Shown here piece after piece: positions 48,349-56,434 of a stretch of DNA of 64,000 bases. Origin of the DNA: a virus; IMG/VR virus record IMGVR_UViG_3300029258_001212, positions 62,001 to 126,000 of that record. One strand, 5' to 3'. Under the pieces are notes generated by a model. It saw only the letters and a list, made by a program, of their open reading frames with translations. It was not told the origin of the DNA and searched no databases. Position numbers and translations under genes: made by a program. The stretch's first letter is position 1; each line of letters opens with the position of its first letter.

Positions 48349-49615
48349 CCTGGATATGGCCCTGGTGTCGTCTCTTCTGATGGGGGGCAGGAGCGCCCTG
48401 AAGGTGGCGCGCGACTCCGGAATCACTGCCGAGCTTCTGAGCGGTTCAAGCGCGAAGCAGGTGTTCGATTTCATCGAAGCTCACACCCGTGAGCACCGGG
48501 AGCTCCCAAGCGAGGAGCTGGTGGTGTCCAAGTTCGGGGTGAGGCTACCCGAGGTGAAGGATTCGCTGCCAGTGCTGGTGAGCGAGATCCGCGACCGTCA
48601 CCTGTGGCAGCTCCAAGGGACCTTCCTGGGGGACTTCGAGAAGCTGGTGAACGGGCGCACCCCTCACGAGGCCCACGCGGCGGTGGAGGAGTACCAGCGC
48701 CAGGTGCGCCAGGCGCAGATGGTGGGCAGCAAGGTGGAGTCCCTTTTCGACTATGCCGAAGGGGTGATCCAAGCCTACCTGGACGCCAAGGACGGCAAGC
48801 TGGGCATCAGAACCTACTGGCCCACCCTGGACGATTCGACTCGCGGGTGGTGGCCGGAGGACTTTGTGGTGATCGCGGCCCGGCCCAAGACGGGCAAGAC
48901 CTGGGTGCTCCTGATGATGGCCCACCAGGCGTGGAAGGATGGCGCCAGCGTCCTGGTGATCTCCACAGAGATGAGCCGGGCACGGCTCCTCCGGCGCTTC
49001 GTGGCCCTCGAGCTCAAGCTCCCCTACAACGATCTGGTCCGCGGTGAGCTGGATATGTACGAGGAGGAGCGGTTCCTCGAGGAGACGCGCAAGCTGATCG
49101 GTCAGCCCGGGCTCGAGGTGATCGGCGCCGGGTGGCACTACACGACGGTGAACGTGGAGGACGCTATCGCCATCACGAAGCCGGATCTGGTGGTGATTGA
49201 CGGTATGTACCTGATCAAGCCTAGCTCTGGTGGAAACAACAGCCGAGAGCGCCTGAGTAATGTGGCGAACGACCTGGTGGAAACAGCGCAGCTCCACGCC
49301 GTCCCGATTGTCGGCACCCACCAGTTCAACCGAGAGGTGGACCCCAACGATCTATCCACCGGGCGCCTGGAGAACCTGGGCGGATCGGACGTGATCGGCT
49401 GGAACGTCTCGGCCGCGTTTGCCCTACTCCAGACCGATGACATGCGTGAGGACCGTCAGATGATCATCCGTCCGATGGCCCTCCGCGAGTCCGGTGCAAT
49501 GGACGATGTGGTGATTGACTGGGACCTGTCCAGGATGAGCTTCGGTGAGCTCGGTGGGGAGGCGGAGCTCGAGGCGGGCGAGCCCGGCGCGGCCGGTCAA
49601 GAGGTGCCGTTCTGA
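48335..49615 (+). CDS. Replicative DNA helicase, DnaB-like
   Basis: A 426-residue helicase (ATG 48335, GGGAGGTG upstream). Residues 1-130 form the DnaB N-terminal helical domain. The RecA-fold C-terminus has Walker A ARPKTGKTWV, an ISTEMSRARLLRR segment (H1a-like), Walker B LVVIDGMYLI and the motif VGTHQFNR. The C-terminus ends EPGAAGQEVPF, reminiscent of the acidic -IPF tip by which SSB-type proteins bind partners. Confidence 0.85.
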   Translation: MPVLDLDMALVSSLLMGGRSALKVARDSGITAELLSGSSAKQVFDFIEAHTREHRELPSEELVVSKFGVRLPEVKDSLPVLVSEIRDRHLWQLQGTFLGDFEKLVNGRTPHEAHAAVEEYQRQVRQAQMVGSKVESLFDYAEGVIQAYLDAKDGKLGIRTYWPTLDDSTRGWWPEDFVVIAARPKTGKTWVLLMMAHQAWKDGASVLVISTEMSRARLLRRFVALELKLPYNDLVRGELDMYEEERFLEETRKLIGQPGLEVIGAGWHYTTVNVEDAIAITKPDLVVIDGMYLIKPSSGGNNSRERLSNVANDLVETAQLHAVPIVGTHQFNREVDPNDLSTGRLENLGGSDVIGWNVSAAFALLQTDDMREDRQMIIRPMALRESGAMDDVVIDWDLSRMSFGELGGEAELEAGEPGAAGQEVPF

Positions 49616-50613
49616 TGCGTGAGCTGGACCTGATCTCTGTGCTCGAGCAGTGCGGATGCAGGCGCATCCGGACTTATGGCGAAGAGGTGCGCTCGACGTG
49701 TCCAGACGAGGCCAGCCACAGCCGTGGCATGGATCGGAATCCATCGTTTTCAGCGCGCATCAATCCGGACGGCTACTCCCCCTACTTCTGCCAGGCGTGC
49801 GGGCTCAAGGGGACGGTGGAGTTCCTCGCGCTGGAACATGGGATGCCCCAGTACATGCCCGAGAAAGGGCGCAAGTACGATCCGGAGGATTGGTTCCCTG
49901 CGGAGAACCGAGAGCTGTGGGGTGGCGATGAGGAGACCTGTATCCTGATGCCTCCAGAGGAGCTCCTCCGGCGGTTCCAGGGTGGCATTCCGCGCTACTT
50001 GGTGGAGCGTGGCGTGGAGCTCGAGACGGCGAAGCGGTGGGAGCTCGGATTCGACCGGGAGTTCAAGCGGGCGATGTTCACGATTCGGGATCGCCTTGGG
50101 CGTTTCCGCGGTGTGTGCGGGCGTGCATTGTTCAAGCAACAGAAGCCGAAGTATTGCCACTACTCATGGGACACCAGGGAGGAAAAGCTGGTGCCGTGGG
50201 TGGACTACAACCGGTACAAGGAATTCCTGCGAGTTGAGAAGCGCCTGATCTGCTACGGCGAGCACATGGTGAAAGTGCCAGCGAAGCGGCTCCTGGTCAC
50301 CGAGGGGCACCTGGACGTGGTGCTGAGTGACCAGGCGGGGGTTCCGGCGGTGGGGCTCCAGGGGAGCAAGCCGAGCGATGAGCAAGTGGAGACGATTCTC
50401 GAGCTCCTGGACCGTGATGGCGAGCTGGTGGTGGGGTTGGACCAGGACCAGTACGGCCGGGAAGGCAGGGATGAGCTGATCGCCAAGCTGGACGGACGGG
50501 TCCCCCTGTTTGACCCCAGGTTTCCAGAGGGCAAGGACCCAGCGGACCTGGTGCTCGAGGACCCAGGCGCCTACTGCGAGTTGGTGGCATCGGCGCGGGT
50601 GATTCAATGTTGA
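49615..50613 (+). CDS. DNA primase, DnaG-like (zinc plus TOPRIM)
   Basis: A 332-residue primase overlapping the helicase gene by TGATG. The N-terminus has a CHC2-like zinc element: CP at residues 29-30 and YFCQACGLKGTVEFLALEH. The TOPRIM domain has the catalytic Glu in LLVTEGHLDVVL, the acidic pair in LVVGLDQDQYGREG and a final D/P-rich segment EGKDPADLVLEDP. A helicase-primase pair adjacent to the loader makes a typical phage primosome. Confidence 0.82.
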   Translation: MRELDLISVLEQCGCRRIRTYGEEVRSTCPDEASHSRGMDRNPSFSARINPDGYSPYFCQACGLKGTVEFLALEHGMPQYMPEKGRKYDPEDWFPAENRELWGGDEETCILMPPEELLRRFQGGIPRYLVERGVELETAKRWELGFDREFKRAMFTIRDRLGRFRGVCGRALFKQQKPKYCHYSWDTREEKLVPWVDYNRYKEFLRVEKRLICYGEHMVKVPAKRLLVTEGHLDVVLSDQAGVPAVGLQGSKPSDEQVETILELLDRDGELVVGLDQDQYGREGRDELIAKLDGRVPLFDPRFPEGKDPADLVLEDPGAYCELVASARVIQC

Positions 50614-50637
50614 CAAAGCTGGTGGACACTGTATTTT
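50610..50637 (+). promoter_or_regulatory. Sigma70-like promoter for the ssDNA-binding protein gene
   Basis: TTGACA (50610-50615), 16-bp spacer, TATTTT (50632-50637). It overlaps the primase stop. The -10 box lies in the loop of an inverted repeat, so binding of a dimeric regulator there would block it. Confidence 0.6.
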
Positions 50638-50652
50638 GGAGTGTCCGTTTTT
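50624..50652 (+). other. Inverted repeat over the -10 box, terminator-like
   Basis: GGACACT (50624-50630) pairs with AGTGTCC (50640-50646), 9-base loop GTATTTTGG, followed by GTTTTT (50647-50652). It could be a Rho-independent terminator of the primase transcript, an operator, or both. The gene at 50693 has AAGGAG before its ATG. Confidence 0.6.
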
Positions 50653-50692
50653 CGCAATACCTGGATGAAAGAGAACAACAAGGAGAACAACG

Positions 50693-51517
50693 ATGAGCTG
50701 GTACACAACAGGCGAAGACAACCTGGACGAGGACGAGCGCCAAGAAAAGGAAGAGAATCAATCCAAGGGCGCCAAGCGGTTCTTCCTCCGGGAGAACACG
50801 GAACGGGAGATCATCTTCCTTTCCAACGATGCGGTGCGGATCTGGGAGCACAACCCCCTGGTCAACGGCGAGTGGAAGCCGGACAACTGGTACACGTGTC
50901 GCCAGGGAGTGTTCCGCGAGGACCCCACGTGCGCCATGTGCCAGGCGGGCATCTCGCGCTACAAGATGGGCTTCTACACCATCCTGGACACCACGGCGTT
51001 CACCTACAAGGGGCGCGAGTACAAGAACCTCCGGCGGCTTCTCGCGCTGCGGCTCGAGGGACTCAAGAAGATCAAGATCAAAAAGGATCGCGTGGGCGGC
51101 CTGGTCGGGCGCCGATTCCTGTTTGCTCGTACCAGCGCGAAGTCGCCCAACGTCGGAAACGACTGGGAGCCCATGGGCCAGGAGGACACCTTCCGCGCGT
51201 GCCCCGAGTGCCGTATGGAGCTCCAGGACCGCGAGGGCGAGGGCGGCGTCACCGAGCACTTCTGTGGCGGATGCGGCTACACCGGTGATGGCCTGTTCCT
51301 TTTGTCGGACAAGCAATACTGGTGGAAGGACCGGGAGGGAGGAGTCCATCCCCCGATGCCCTATGACCTGAAGAAGATCCTCGCCCCCATGAGCAACGAT
51401 GAGCTCCGGCGTGCCCTGCGTGAAGGTGGACGCCAGACGAGCCAGCCCGAGAGCTCCAAGCAAACCGAGATGCACGACAACAACGGTCCCGGTGCCGATG
51501 AGGAGATTCCGTTCTAA
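50693..51517 (+). CDS. ssDNA-binding protein, gp32-like with zinc and acidic tip
   Basis: A 274-residue protein. Two cysteine sets are visible: TCRQGVFREDPTCAMCQAG (about 68-86) and ACPECRMEL ... FCGGCGYTG (about 163-195). The C-terminus is acidic and ends ADEEIPF, the partner-binding tip used by bacterial SSB and by gp32-type proteins. The body contains YTILDTTAFTYKGREY and LRRLLALRLEGLKKI. Role: coats single-stranded DNA at the phage fork. Overlaps the next gene by TAATG. Confidence 0.72.
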   Translation: MSWYTTGEDNLDEDERQEKEENQSKGAKRFFLRENTEREIIFLSNDAVRIWEHNPLVNGEWKPDNWYTCRQGVFREDPTCAMCQAGISRYKMGFYTILDTTAFTYKGREYKNLRRLLALRLEGLKKIKIKKDRVGGLVGRRFLFARTSAKSPNVGNDWEPMGQEDTFRACPECRMELQDREGEGGVTEHFCGGCGYTGDGLFLLSDKQYWWKDREGGVHPPMPYDLKKILAPMSNDELRRALREGGRQTSQPESSKQTEMHDNNGPGADEEIPF

Positions 51518-52842
51518 TGCTTTCGGTTGGCGGATGGGCGTGGCTCGCGCCGGAAGATTGGACGCCGCGGGGCCTGGATTCGCTCCGGCGCAGCTTGCAC
51601 GTGACCCCCCGAAGGGACGAGCGTGACAAGCGAGGGTCACGACCCATCCGCCTTTACACTGAACGTGACGGTCTCCTGGGAATCCCCAGGGAGCACAAGG
51701 AGATCACCAAGTACGGGGGGCCCATTGACTACCAGGTGTCGGAAGGGAGCCCCATCAACCTCACGTTCAACGGCCGGCTCCGGGACGACCAGCCGGAGGC
51801 CACAGAGGCCGTGGTCAACTACCTCCGCTCTGCCCCGGCCGCCGGTGGAATCATGCAGGCCATCGGTGGCTGGGGCAAGACGGTCTGGGCGGCGAACGTG
51901 ATTGCGACCTTGGGTGTTACCACCCTGGTGATGGTCCACCGGGGCTACCTGGTGAACCAGTGGCGCAAGCGCCTCGAGGCGTTCCTGCCTGGGGTGCGGA
52001 TTGGCATTGTGCAACAGGAGCGGTGCGAGATTCAGGACGTGGACGTGGTGATCGCCATGATCCACAGCCTGGCCGGAGACCGCCAGTACCCCGAGGAACT
52101 CTATACCTGGCCCGGGCTCCTGATCACCGATGAGGTTCACATTCTGGGAGCTGACACCTGGGCCCCGGTGGCCCCCCGCTTCCCCGCCAGGTGGCGGCTC
52201 GGCCTGAGCGCCACACCTCGCCGCAAGGACGGGGCGGACAAGGTGTTCCGTCTGCACATCGGGAAGGTGCTCCACGTCGGCAAGCGTGGGACGATGCAAG
52301 GGGTGGTACGGCGGGTGTGGACCGACTGGGCACCGATCCGTCGCCAGGGCGACAACGGCGAGCTCCCGGACTTCGTGATCATGCGGAAGCTGGTGGCGAG
52401 CTCCTACCGAAACCAGATGGTCCTGGAGCAGCTCCTGAAGGCCGTGGCGGCCGGCCGAAAGGTGATCGTGTTCTCTGCCCAGCGAAAGCACCTGGACACC
52501 CTCCACGCGATGCTCCTCGAGGCCCAGCCGGATGCGGATGCGGACTTCTACGTCGGGGGCAGGAAGCAGGAGGAGCTCGACAAGGCCGAGCTCGCCCAGG
52601 TGATCTTCGCCACCTACAAGATGGCGAAGGAAGCCTTAGACATTCCGGACCTGGACTGCATGTTTGTCGCCAGCCCCATCGGGGACATTGAACAGGCGTA
52701 CTACCGGGTGACTCGCAAGGTTGAGGGCAAGAAGCAGCCGGTGGTGGTGGACTTCATTGACAGCCCGGAGGTGCCCCTCTACCAGCACCTGTGGCGAAGC
52801 CGTGAGCGGTTCTACCGCCGCATGAAGGCGCTACCCTACTGA
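51517..52842 (+). CDS. SF2 helicase, UvsW-like
   Basis: A 441-residue DEAD/DEAH-box-type helicase. Motif I is QAIGGWGKTVWAA, motif Ia VMVHRGYLVNQW, motif II ITDEVH, motif III LSATPRRKDG, and motifs V/VI are present near ATYKMAKEAL and QAYYRVTRKVEGK. This class of phage helicase (T4 UvsW) unwinds branched recombination intermediates and resets origin R-loops. It sits between the ssDNA-binding protein and the RecA-like genes. Confidence 0.82.
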   Translation: MLSVGGWAWLAPEDWTPRGLDSLRRSLHVTPRRDERDKRGSRPIRLYTERDGLLGIPREHKEITKYGGPIDYQVSEGSPINLTFNGRLRDDQPEATEAVVNYLRSAPAAGGIMQAIGGWGKTVWAANVIATLGVTTLVMVHRGYLVNQWRKRLEAFLPGVRIGIVQQERCEIQDVDVVIAMIHSLAGDRQYPEELYTWPGLLITDEVHILGADTWAPVAPRFPARWRLGLSATPRRKDGADKVFRLHIGKVLHVGKRGTMQGVVRRVWTDWAPIRRQGDNGELPDFVIMRKLVASSYRNQMVLEQLLKAVAAGRKVIVFSAQRKHLDTLHAMLLEAQPDADADFYVGGRKQEELDKAELAQVIFATYKMAKEALDIPDLDCMFVASPIGDIEQAYYRVTRKVEGKKQPVVVDFIDSPEVPLYQHLWRSRERFYRRMKALPY

Positions 52843-53645
52843 TGGGCAACCGGGACGATTACTACGCCCAGTGGTACGCGGAGAACCGGGCGCGGAGGAA
52901 CGCCAGGCGCCGCAAGCGGTGGCGCGAGGACCCAGCATACCGAAGGCGCCAGGTGCGGAAGCGGCCACGAAGGCGCAAGCGGTCAAGGGACCGACAGCAC
53001 TTGGCACCCCTCGAGCTCGAGGCCGGTGGGCGCGTGATCGTGCTGTGGAGCGTGGGCGTGCTGGCGAAGTGGATCGGTCGCACCGTTCGGACCGTGGATT
53101 CGTGGCAGGCCCGCGGCGCCCTTCCCGAGACCCCGTTTCGGCGGGGTGGAGTGCGCTACTACAGCGAGGGCATGATCAAGGCGATTCAAGATGCCCTCAC
53201 TCGGGCAGGCGGGCGCGTGCGAGACGATGATGCCCTTTGGTACTACCGCGTGTTGCTCCAGTGGCTCCAGGGGGACCTGGCGCACCTCGAGGAGCACGTG
53301 GACGTGGAGCCCAAGGAGCTCCGCCGCGTGTACCAGGACGGCGAACTGGTGGCCTACACGGTGCTGGGCGCATCCGAGGAGCTCGGGCGCCAGGTGCAGA
53401 CCGTGGTGGATTGGCAGCGATGTGGGCTGATCCCCAGGACCCCGCTTCGCTATGGCGAGGAGGAAGTATTCACGCCCGGGATGATCCGGGCTCTATCTGC
53501 GGCCGTACAAGCCCGCGGGGGCGTGGTGCCGTGGCAGGACGCCACGTTGCGCCGGGAGCTGCGGGAGGCATGGCGGCCGGAAATCAAGGCGTACAGGCGC
53601 CGCATGAAGGGAGCAACATGGCAGGCAAGGAAAAACACGAGGTAG
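52842..53645 (+). CDS. Tandem MerR-like DNA-binding protein
   Basis: A 267-residue protein. The first 55 residues are extremely basic (RARRNARRRKRWRED, RKRPRRRKRSRDRQH). Two MerR-type helix-turn-helix units follow: LAKWIGRTVRTVDSWQARGA with a PETPFRRGGVRYY wing (about 73-108), and EELGRQVQTVVDWQRCGLIP with an RTPLRYGEEEVF wing (about 180-210). Each is followed by an ALxxAxxARGG-like helix. A monomer with two HTH units could mimic a MerR dimer on one palindromic site. Confidence 0.6.
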   Translation: MGNRDDYYAQWYAENRARRNARRRKRWREDPAYRRRQVRKRPRRRKRSRDRQHLAPLELEAGGRVIVLWSVGVLAKWIGRTVRTVDSWQARGALPETPFRRGGVRYYSEGMIKAIQDALTRAGGRVRDDDALWYYRVLLQWLQGDLAHLEEHVDVEPKELRRVYQDGELVAYTVLGASEELGRQVQTVVDWQRCGLIPRTPLRYGEEEVFTPGMIRALSAAVQARGGVVPWQDATLRRELREAWRPEIKAYRRRMKGATWQARKNTR

Positions 53646-53944
53646 CGAGCGAGGTGACAGTGGGCAGCTCGGTGGAAATCCACAAGAACCAGATCTGGGC
53701 CAAGGAGGTGATGGAGCCCGTGGCGATTCACGATTTCATCACCGAGCCGGCCGTGATCAACATCAGCAAGGGCGTCACCATCAGCCCGGCGCGATTCGAG
53801 TTCGTGCGGGTGGACGTGAGCCTCAAGATGCCCTGCTACGCGGAGCACGTGGACGAGACCTTCGAGCAGGCCACCAGGTGGGTGGACGAGCGCCTCGGGG
53901 AAGAGATCGATGCCACGAAGGAAGCTCTAAGCAAGGGGAAGTAA
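53618..53944 (+). CDS. Small hypothetical protein upstream of RecA-like gene
   Basis: A 108-residue protein from ATG 53618 (AAGGGAG upstream, overlapping the MerR-like gene by 28 bp). It has a beta-rich body (VTVGSSVEIHKNQIWAKEVM, VTISPARFEFVRVDVSLKMP) followed by CYAEHVDETFEQATRWVDER. The FEFVRVDVSLxxPCY motif is common in phage proteins next to recombination genes, but their function is not established. Confidence 0.55.
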   Translation: MAGKEKHEVASEVTVGSSVEIHKNQIWAKEVMEPVAIHDFITEPAVINISKGVTISPARFEFVRVDVSLKMPCYAEHVDETFEQATRWVDERLGEEIDATKEALSKGK

Positions 53945-53945
53945 C

Positions 53946-55136
53946 ATGGCCAAGAAGTCGCCACCCAGTGCCCTGGCCACGCTCGCCCAGAGCATCGTTA
54001 AGAACCACGGTGTCGGAACGCTGATGACGGCGGACCGCGTGGCACACGTGTTACTCCCCCGGGTGAGCTCCGGGATCTTCGAGCTGGACAAGGCGCTGGG
54101 CGGCGGCTGGCCGGCCGGGCGCGTGTCCATGGTCTACGGGTGGGAGTCCACCGGGAAGACCAGCCTGTTTGTCCGCGCCGTGGCGAATGCCCAGCGCCTG
54201 TGCGGCACGTGCTTCCAACCGGCGAAGCTGGTGAAGGGGGAGGTGGAGACGATCAACCCCAACACCGGCGAGGTAGAGATCCGGGAGTCTATGATCGTGG
54301 GCGAGTGCGCGTGCGGGAAGCCCAAGTCCATTCGGACGGCCTGGGTGGACCAGGAGGGCACCTGGGACGGGGAGTGGGCCAGGCGCCTCGGGGTATTCGA
54401 GGAGCGGGTGATTCTGTCGCGCCCCCTGTACTCCGAGCAGACGGTGGACGTGATTGACGCCATCATGGAGCTCGGGGCGTCGGACATTATCGTGCTGGAC
54501 AGCATCGGTGCGATGGCCCCCTCCAAGGAGCTCGAGGACAGCGCGGTGGACAGTATCAACAACCCCGGGCTCCAGGCGCGCATCATGAACAGCGCCATCC
54601 GCAAGTGGATCAGCCAGCTCATCGCCAAGATGCGGGACGCCATGCGGGACAACATCGAACCGGCCCAGGTGGTGCCCACCCTGTGGCTGGTGAACCAGCT
54701 CCGCCTGAAGATCGGGGTGGCCTTCGGGAACCCCGAGGTAGTGACCGGCGGGCGCGGTCAGGGATTCGCTACGAGCTGCGAGGTTCGCACCAAGACGGTG
54801 AAGTACACTCAGAACGACAAGGGGGACGAGACCTACAAGGTGCAGCTCGGATTCACCGTCAACAAGAACAAGACGGCCCCGGCCAAGCGCAAGGGCGTCT
54901 ACACCCTCTGCATGAGTCCCCAGGGGCCATTCCAGCTCGGGGACGTGATGGACCAGGGACACGTGCTCAACTGGGGGCTCAAGGTGGGGCTGGTCACCGA
55001 GGTGTCCGCCAAGAAGCTCGGCTACAACGGCGAGGAGTACCTGGGCAAAAAGGGGCTGATCGAACACTGGGCAGCGCATCCGGATGAGTACGAGGAAGCG
55101 AAGCGGATCATCATGGCGCAGATCACTGCCCAGTGA
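53946..55136 (+). CDS. RecA/UvsX-like recombinase with zinc-ribbon insertion
   Basis: A 396-residue recombinase. Walker A is GWESTGKT (residues 65-72) in VYGWESTGKTSLFVRAV. Walker B is IIVLDSIGAMAPSKEL. Between them LCGTCFQP and GECACGKP form a C-x2-C...C-x-C insertion of about 40 residues. DQEGTWDGEWARRLGV corresponds to the RecA segment contacting ATP. It catalyses strand exchange for recombination-dependent replication and DNA repair; the neighbouring UvsW-like and ssDNA-binding genes agree. Confidence 0.85.
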   Translation: MAKKSPPSALATLAQSIVKNHGVGTLMTADRVAHVLLPRVSSGIFELDKALGGGWPAGRVSMVYGWESTGKTSLFVRAVANAQRLCGTCFQPAKLVKGEVETINPNTGEVEIRESMIVGECACGKPKSIRTAWVDQEGTWDGEWARRLGVFEERVILSRPLYSEQTVDVIDAIMELGASDIIVLDSIGAMAPSKELEDSAVDSINNPGLQARIMNSAIRKWISQLIAKMRDAMRDNIEPAQVVPTLWLVNQLRLKIGVAFGNPEVVTGGRGQGFATSCEVRTKTVKYTQNDKGDETYKVQLGFTVNKNKTAPAKRKGVYTLCMSPQGPFQLGDVMDQGHVLNWGLKVGLVTEVSAKKLGYNGEEYLGKKGLIEHWAAHPDEYEEAKRIIMAQITAQ

Positions 55137-55206
55137 ACACCCTCTTGACTCTTACTCCTCAAGAGGGGAGATAAGGTTAATTAAGCAGAAGCAATGAGCG
55201 TGCCAA
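55137..55206 (+). promoter_or_regulatory. Repeated block-boundary element, copy 5
   Basis: CTCTTGACTC subclass. 5' arm CTTA-CTCC pairs with GGAG-A-TAAG. TTAATTAAGCAGAAGCA and GTGCCAA (55200-55206) follow. It contains the same AGCAATGAGCGTGCCAA as copy 4, but here the ATG opens only five codons (MSVPT) before TGA; the next gene starts at TTG 55208. Confidence 0.75.
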
Positions 55207-55207
55207 C

Positions 55208-55648
55208 TTGAAACCGAAGCGACAGCGCGGTCAGCAGCCCACCCTCAAGCGGCGGTGGCTTGACCAGGAGACCGATGGCCGGAGCACCCCAAGGAGCGTG
55301 AAGCGCCAGGAGCGCCACCTGGGCAAGCTGATGGGCGGGCGGCGCCGCCCAGGGTCCGGGAGCAACAAGCTCGCCCCCGGGGATGCAGTGGGGCGCTTCG
55401 AGCTCGGGGAGGCAAAGCAGACGGCGGCGAAGTCCATCAGCATCAAACGCGCCTGGCTGGCCCAGATCGAAAACGAGGCGGCCGGGGAGGGGCGCGTGCC
55501 GGTGTTCCACCTCGAGTGGATCGGCTTCGAGGGGGACCCGGAGTGCAAGTTCATGACACCCGGCTGGGCGATGGTTCCGGACTGGTATTTGGCGAAGCTC
55601 ATGGAGGCGTACCATGCGGGAGATGGTGACGTGGAAGGCTCTGAATGA
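55208..55648 (+). CDS. Holliday-junction-resolvase-like PD-(D/E)xK nuclease
   Basis: A 146-residue protein starting at TTG one base after the GTGCCAA of the repeated element. The family signature is RQERHLGKLMGGRRRPGSGS, then D in APGDAVGRF, then E-x-K in FELGEAKQT, then SISIKRAWLAQIENEAAGEG and VPVFHLEWIG, ending WAMVPDWYLAKLM. This is the small phage resolvase/restriction-fold family with conserved PGSG...GD...ExK...S-I-x-x-x-x-x-L. It would resolve branched DNA before packaging. Confidence 0.65.
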   Translation: MKPKRQRGQQPTLKRRWLDQETDGRSTPRSVKRQERHLGKLMGGRRRPGSGSNKLAPGDAVGRFELGEAKQTAAKSISIKRAWLAQIENEAAGEGRVPVFHLEWIGFEGDPECKFMTPGWAMVPDWYLAKLMEAYHAGDGDVEGSE

Positions 55649-56057
55649 CCACCAGCGCCAGCGCGCCACCGAGGAGGCCCAGAAGCTCCTCCGGTGGTGC
55701 GCGAGCTGGGCGGACCAGGTGCGGCCCTGGGGGCACGTGGTGGACGGCCGGCGTGTGCGGGGACTGGTGGAGGAGGAGAACCGGCACCTCACGGATCGGC
55801 TGGACGCGACCGTGGTGCGGGTGCTGTCCGGACTGAAAAAGGACATTGCGCGCCCACTGGTTCCCTTGTACGTGGCTGTGTGGACGGCGGCCATGGAGAT
55901 TGAAGCTGGCGAGATTCCGCCCCAGGTGGAGCTCGCCATCGTGCTGGCGATGGTTCGGGTGCAGAGCACGGCGCGATTCGTCCATCTTTACAACAAGTCA
56001 CCCGGAGATAAGACCCTCGCCGCGGAGATGAAGCGGCGGGGCCTGATTCGGAGGTAG
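55614..56057 (+). CDS. Helical hypothetical protein
   Basis: A 147-residue protein overlapping the nuclease gene; GGAGG lies 6 bases before ATG 55614. Mostly helical (NDHQRQRATEEAQKLLRWCA, VELAIVLAMVRVQSTARFVH), with a basic C-terminus GLIRR. No recognised domain. Confidence 0.5.
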   Translation: MREMVTWKALNDHQRQRATEEAQKLLRWCASWADQVRPWGHVVDGRRVRGLVEEENRHLTDRLDATVVRVLSGLKKDIARPLVPLYVAVWTAAMEIEAGEIPPQVELAIVLAMVRVQSTARFVHLYNKSPGDKTLAAEMKRRGLIRR

Positions 56058-56062
56058 CAGCG

Positions 56063-56434
56063 ATGGCGAGAACCTACAGCGTGAACCGGACGTGCGACCG
56101 TTGCGGAGGCACCATGAAATCCGTGCAGCTCGAGATCGGCCAGGTGCCCGAGCCCCAGGAGGACGAGGTGGAGCTCGAGGTGTTCAAGATCTTCCTGGGC
56201 GGCCAGGGGCACGCCTACGCAGATCTGTGCCCCAAGTGCGAGAAGACCCTCACGCGGATCTTCAAGGACGCCGGGCCGATCAAGCGCAGCCACAACAACG
56301 AAACCGAGGTGGACAGCGGTGCCGAGAGCGGCGGTGCCGAGACCACCGAGGAGCCAGAGGGCGGCAACGGCACGAAGGGCCGGACCAGGATGGGGGCACC
56401 GAAGCCCCCGACGCGCCCCGAGGTGCCGAAATGA
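56063..56434 (+). CDS. Zinc-ribbon protein with acidic tail
   Basis: A 123-residue protein with GGAGG before the ATG. N-terminal CDRCGGTMKSVQLEIG and DLCPKCEKTL give two C-x2-C knuckles. The C-terminal third is glutamate, glycine and threonine rich and probably disordered. It overlaps the membrane zincin by ATGA. Confidence 0.5.
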   Translation: MARTYSVNRTCDRCGGTMKSVQLEIGQVPEPQEDEVELEVFKIFLGGQGHAYADLCPKCEKTLTRIFKDAGPIKRSHNNETEVDSGAESGGAETTEEPEGGNGTKGRTRMGAPKPPTRPEVPK

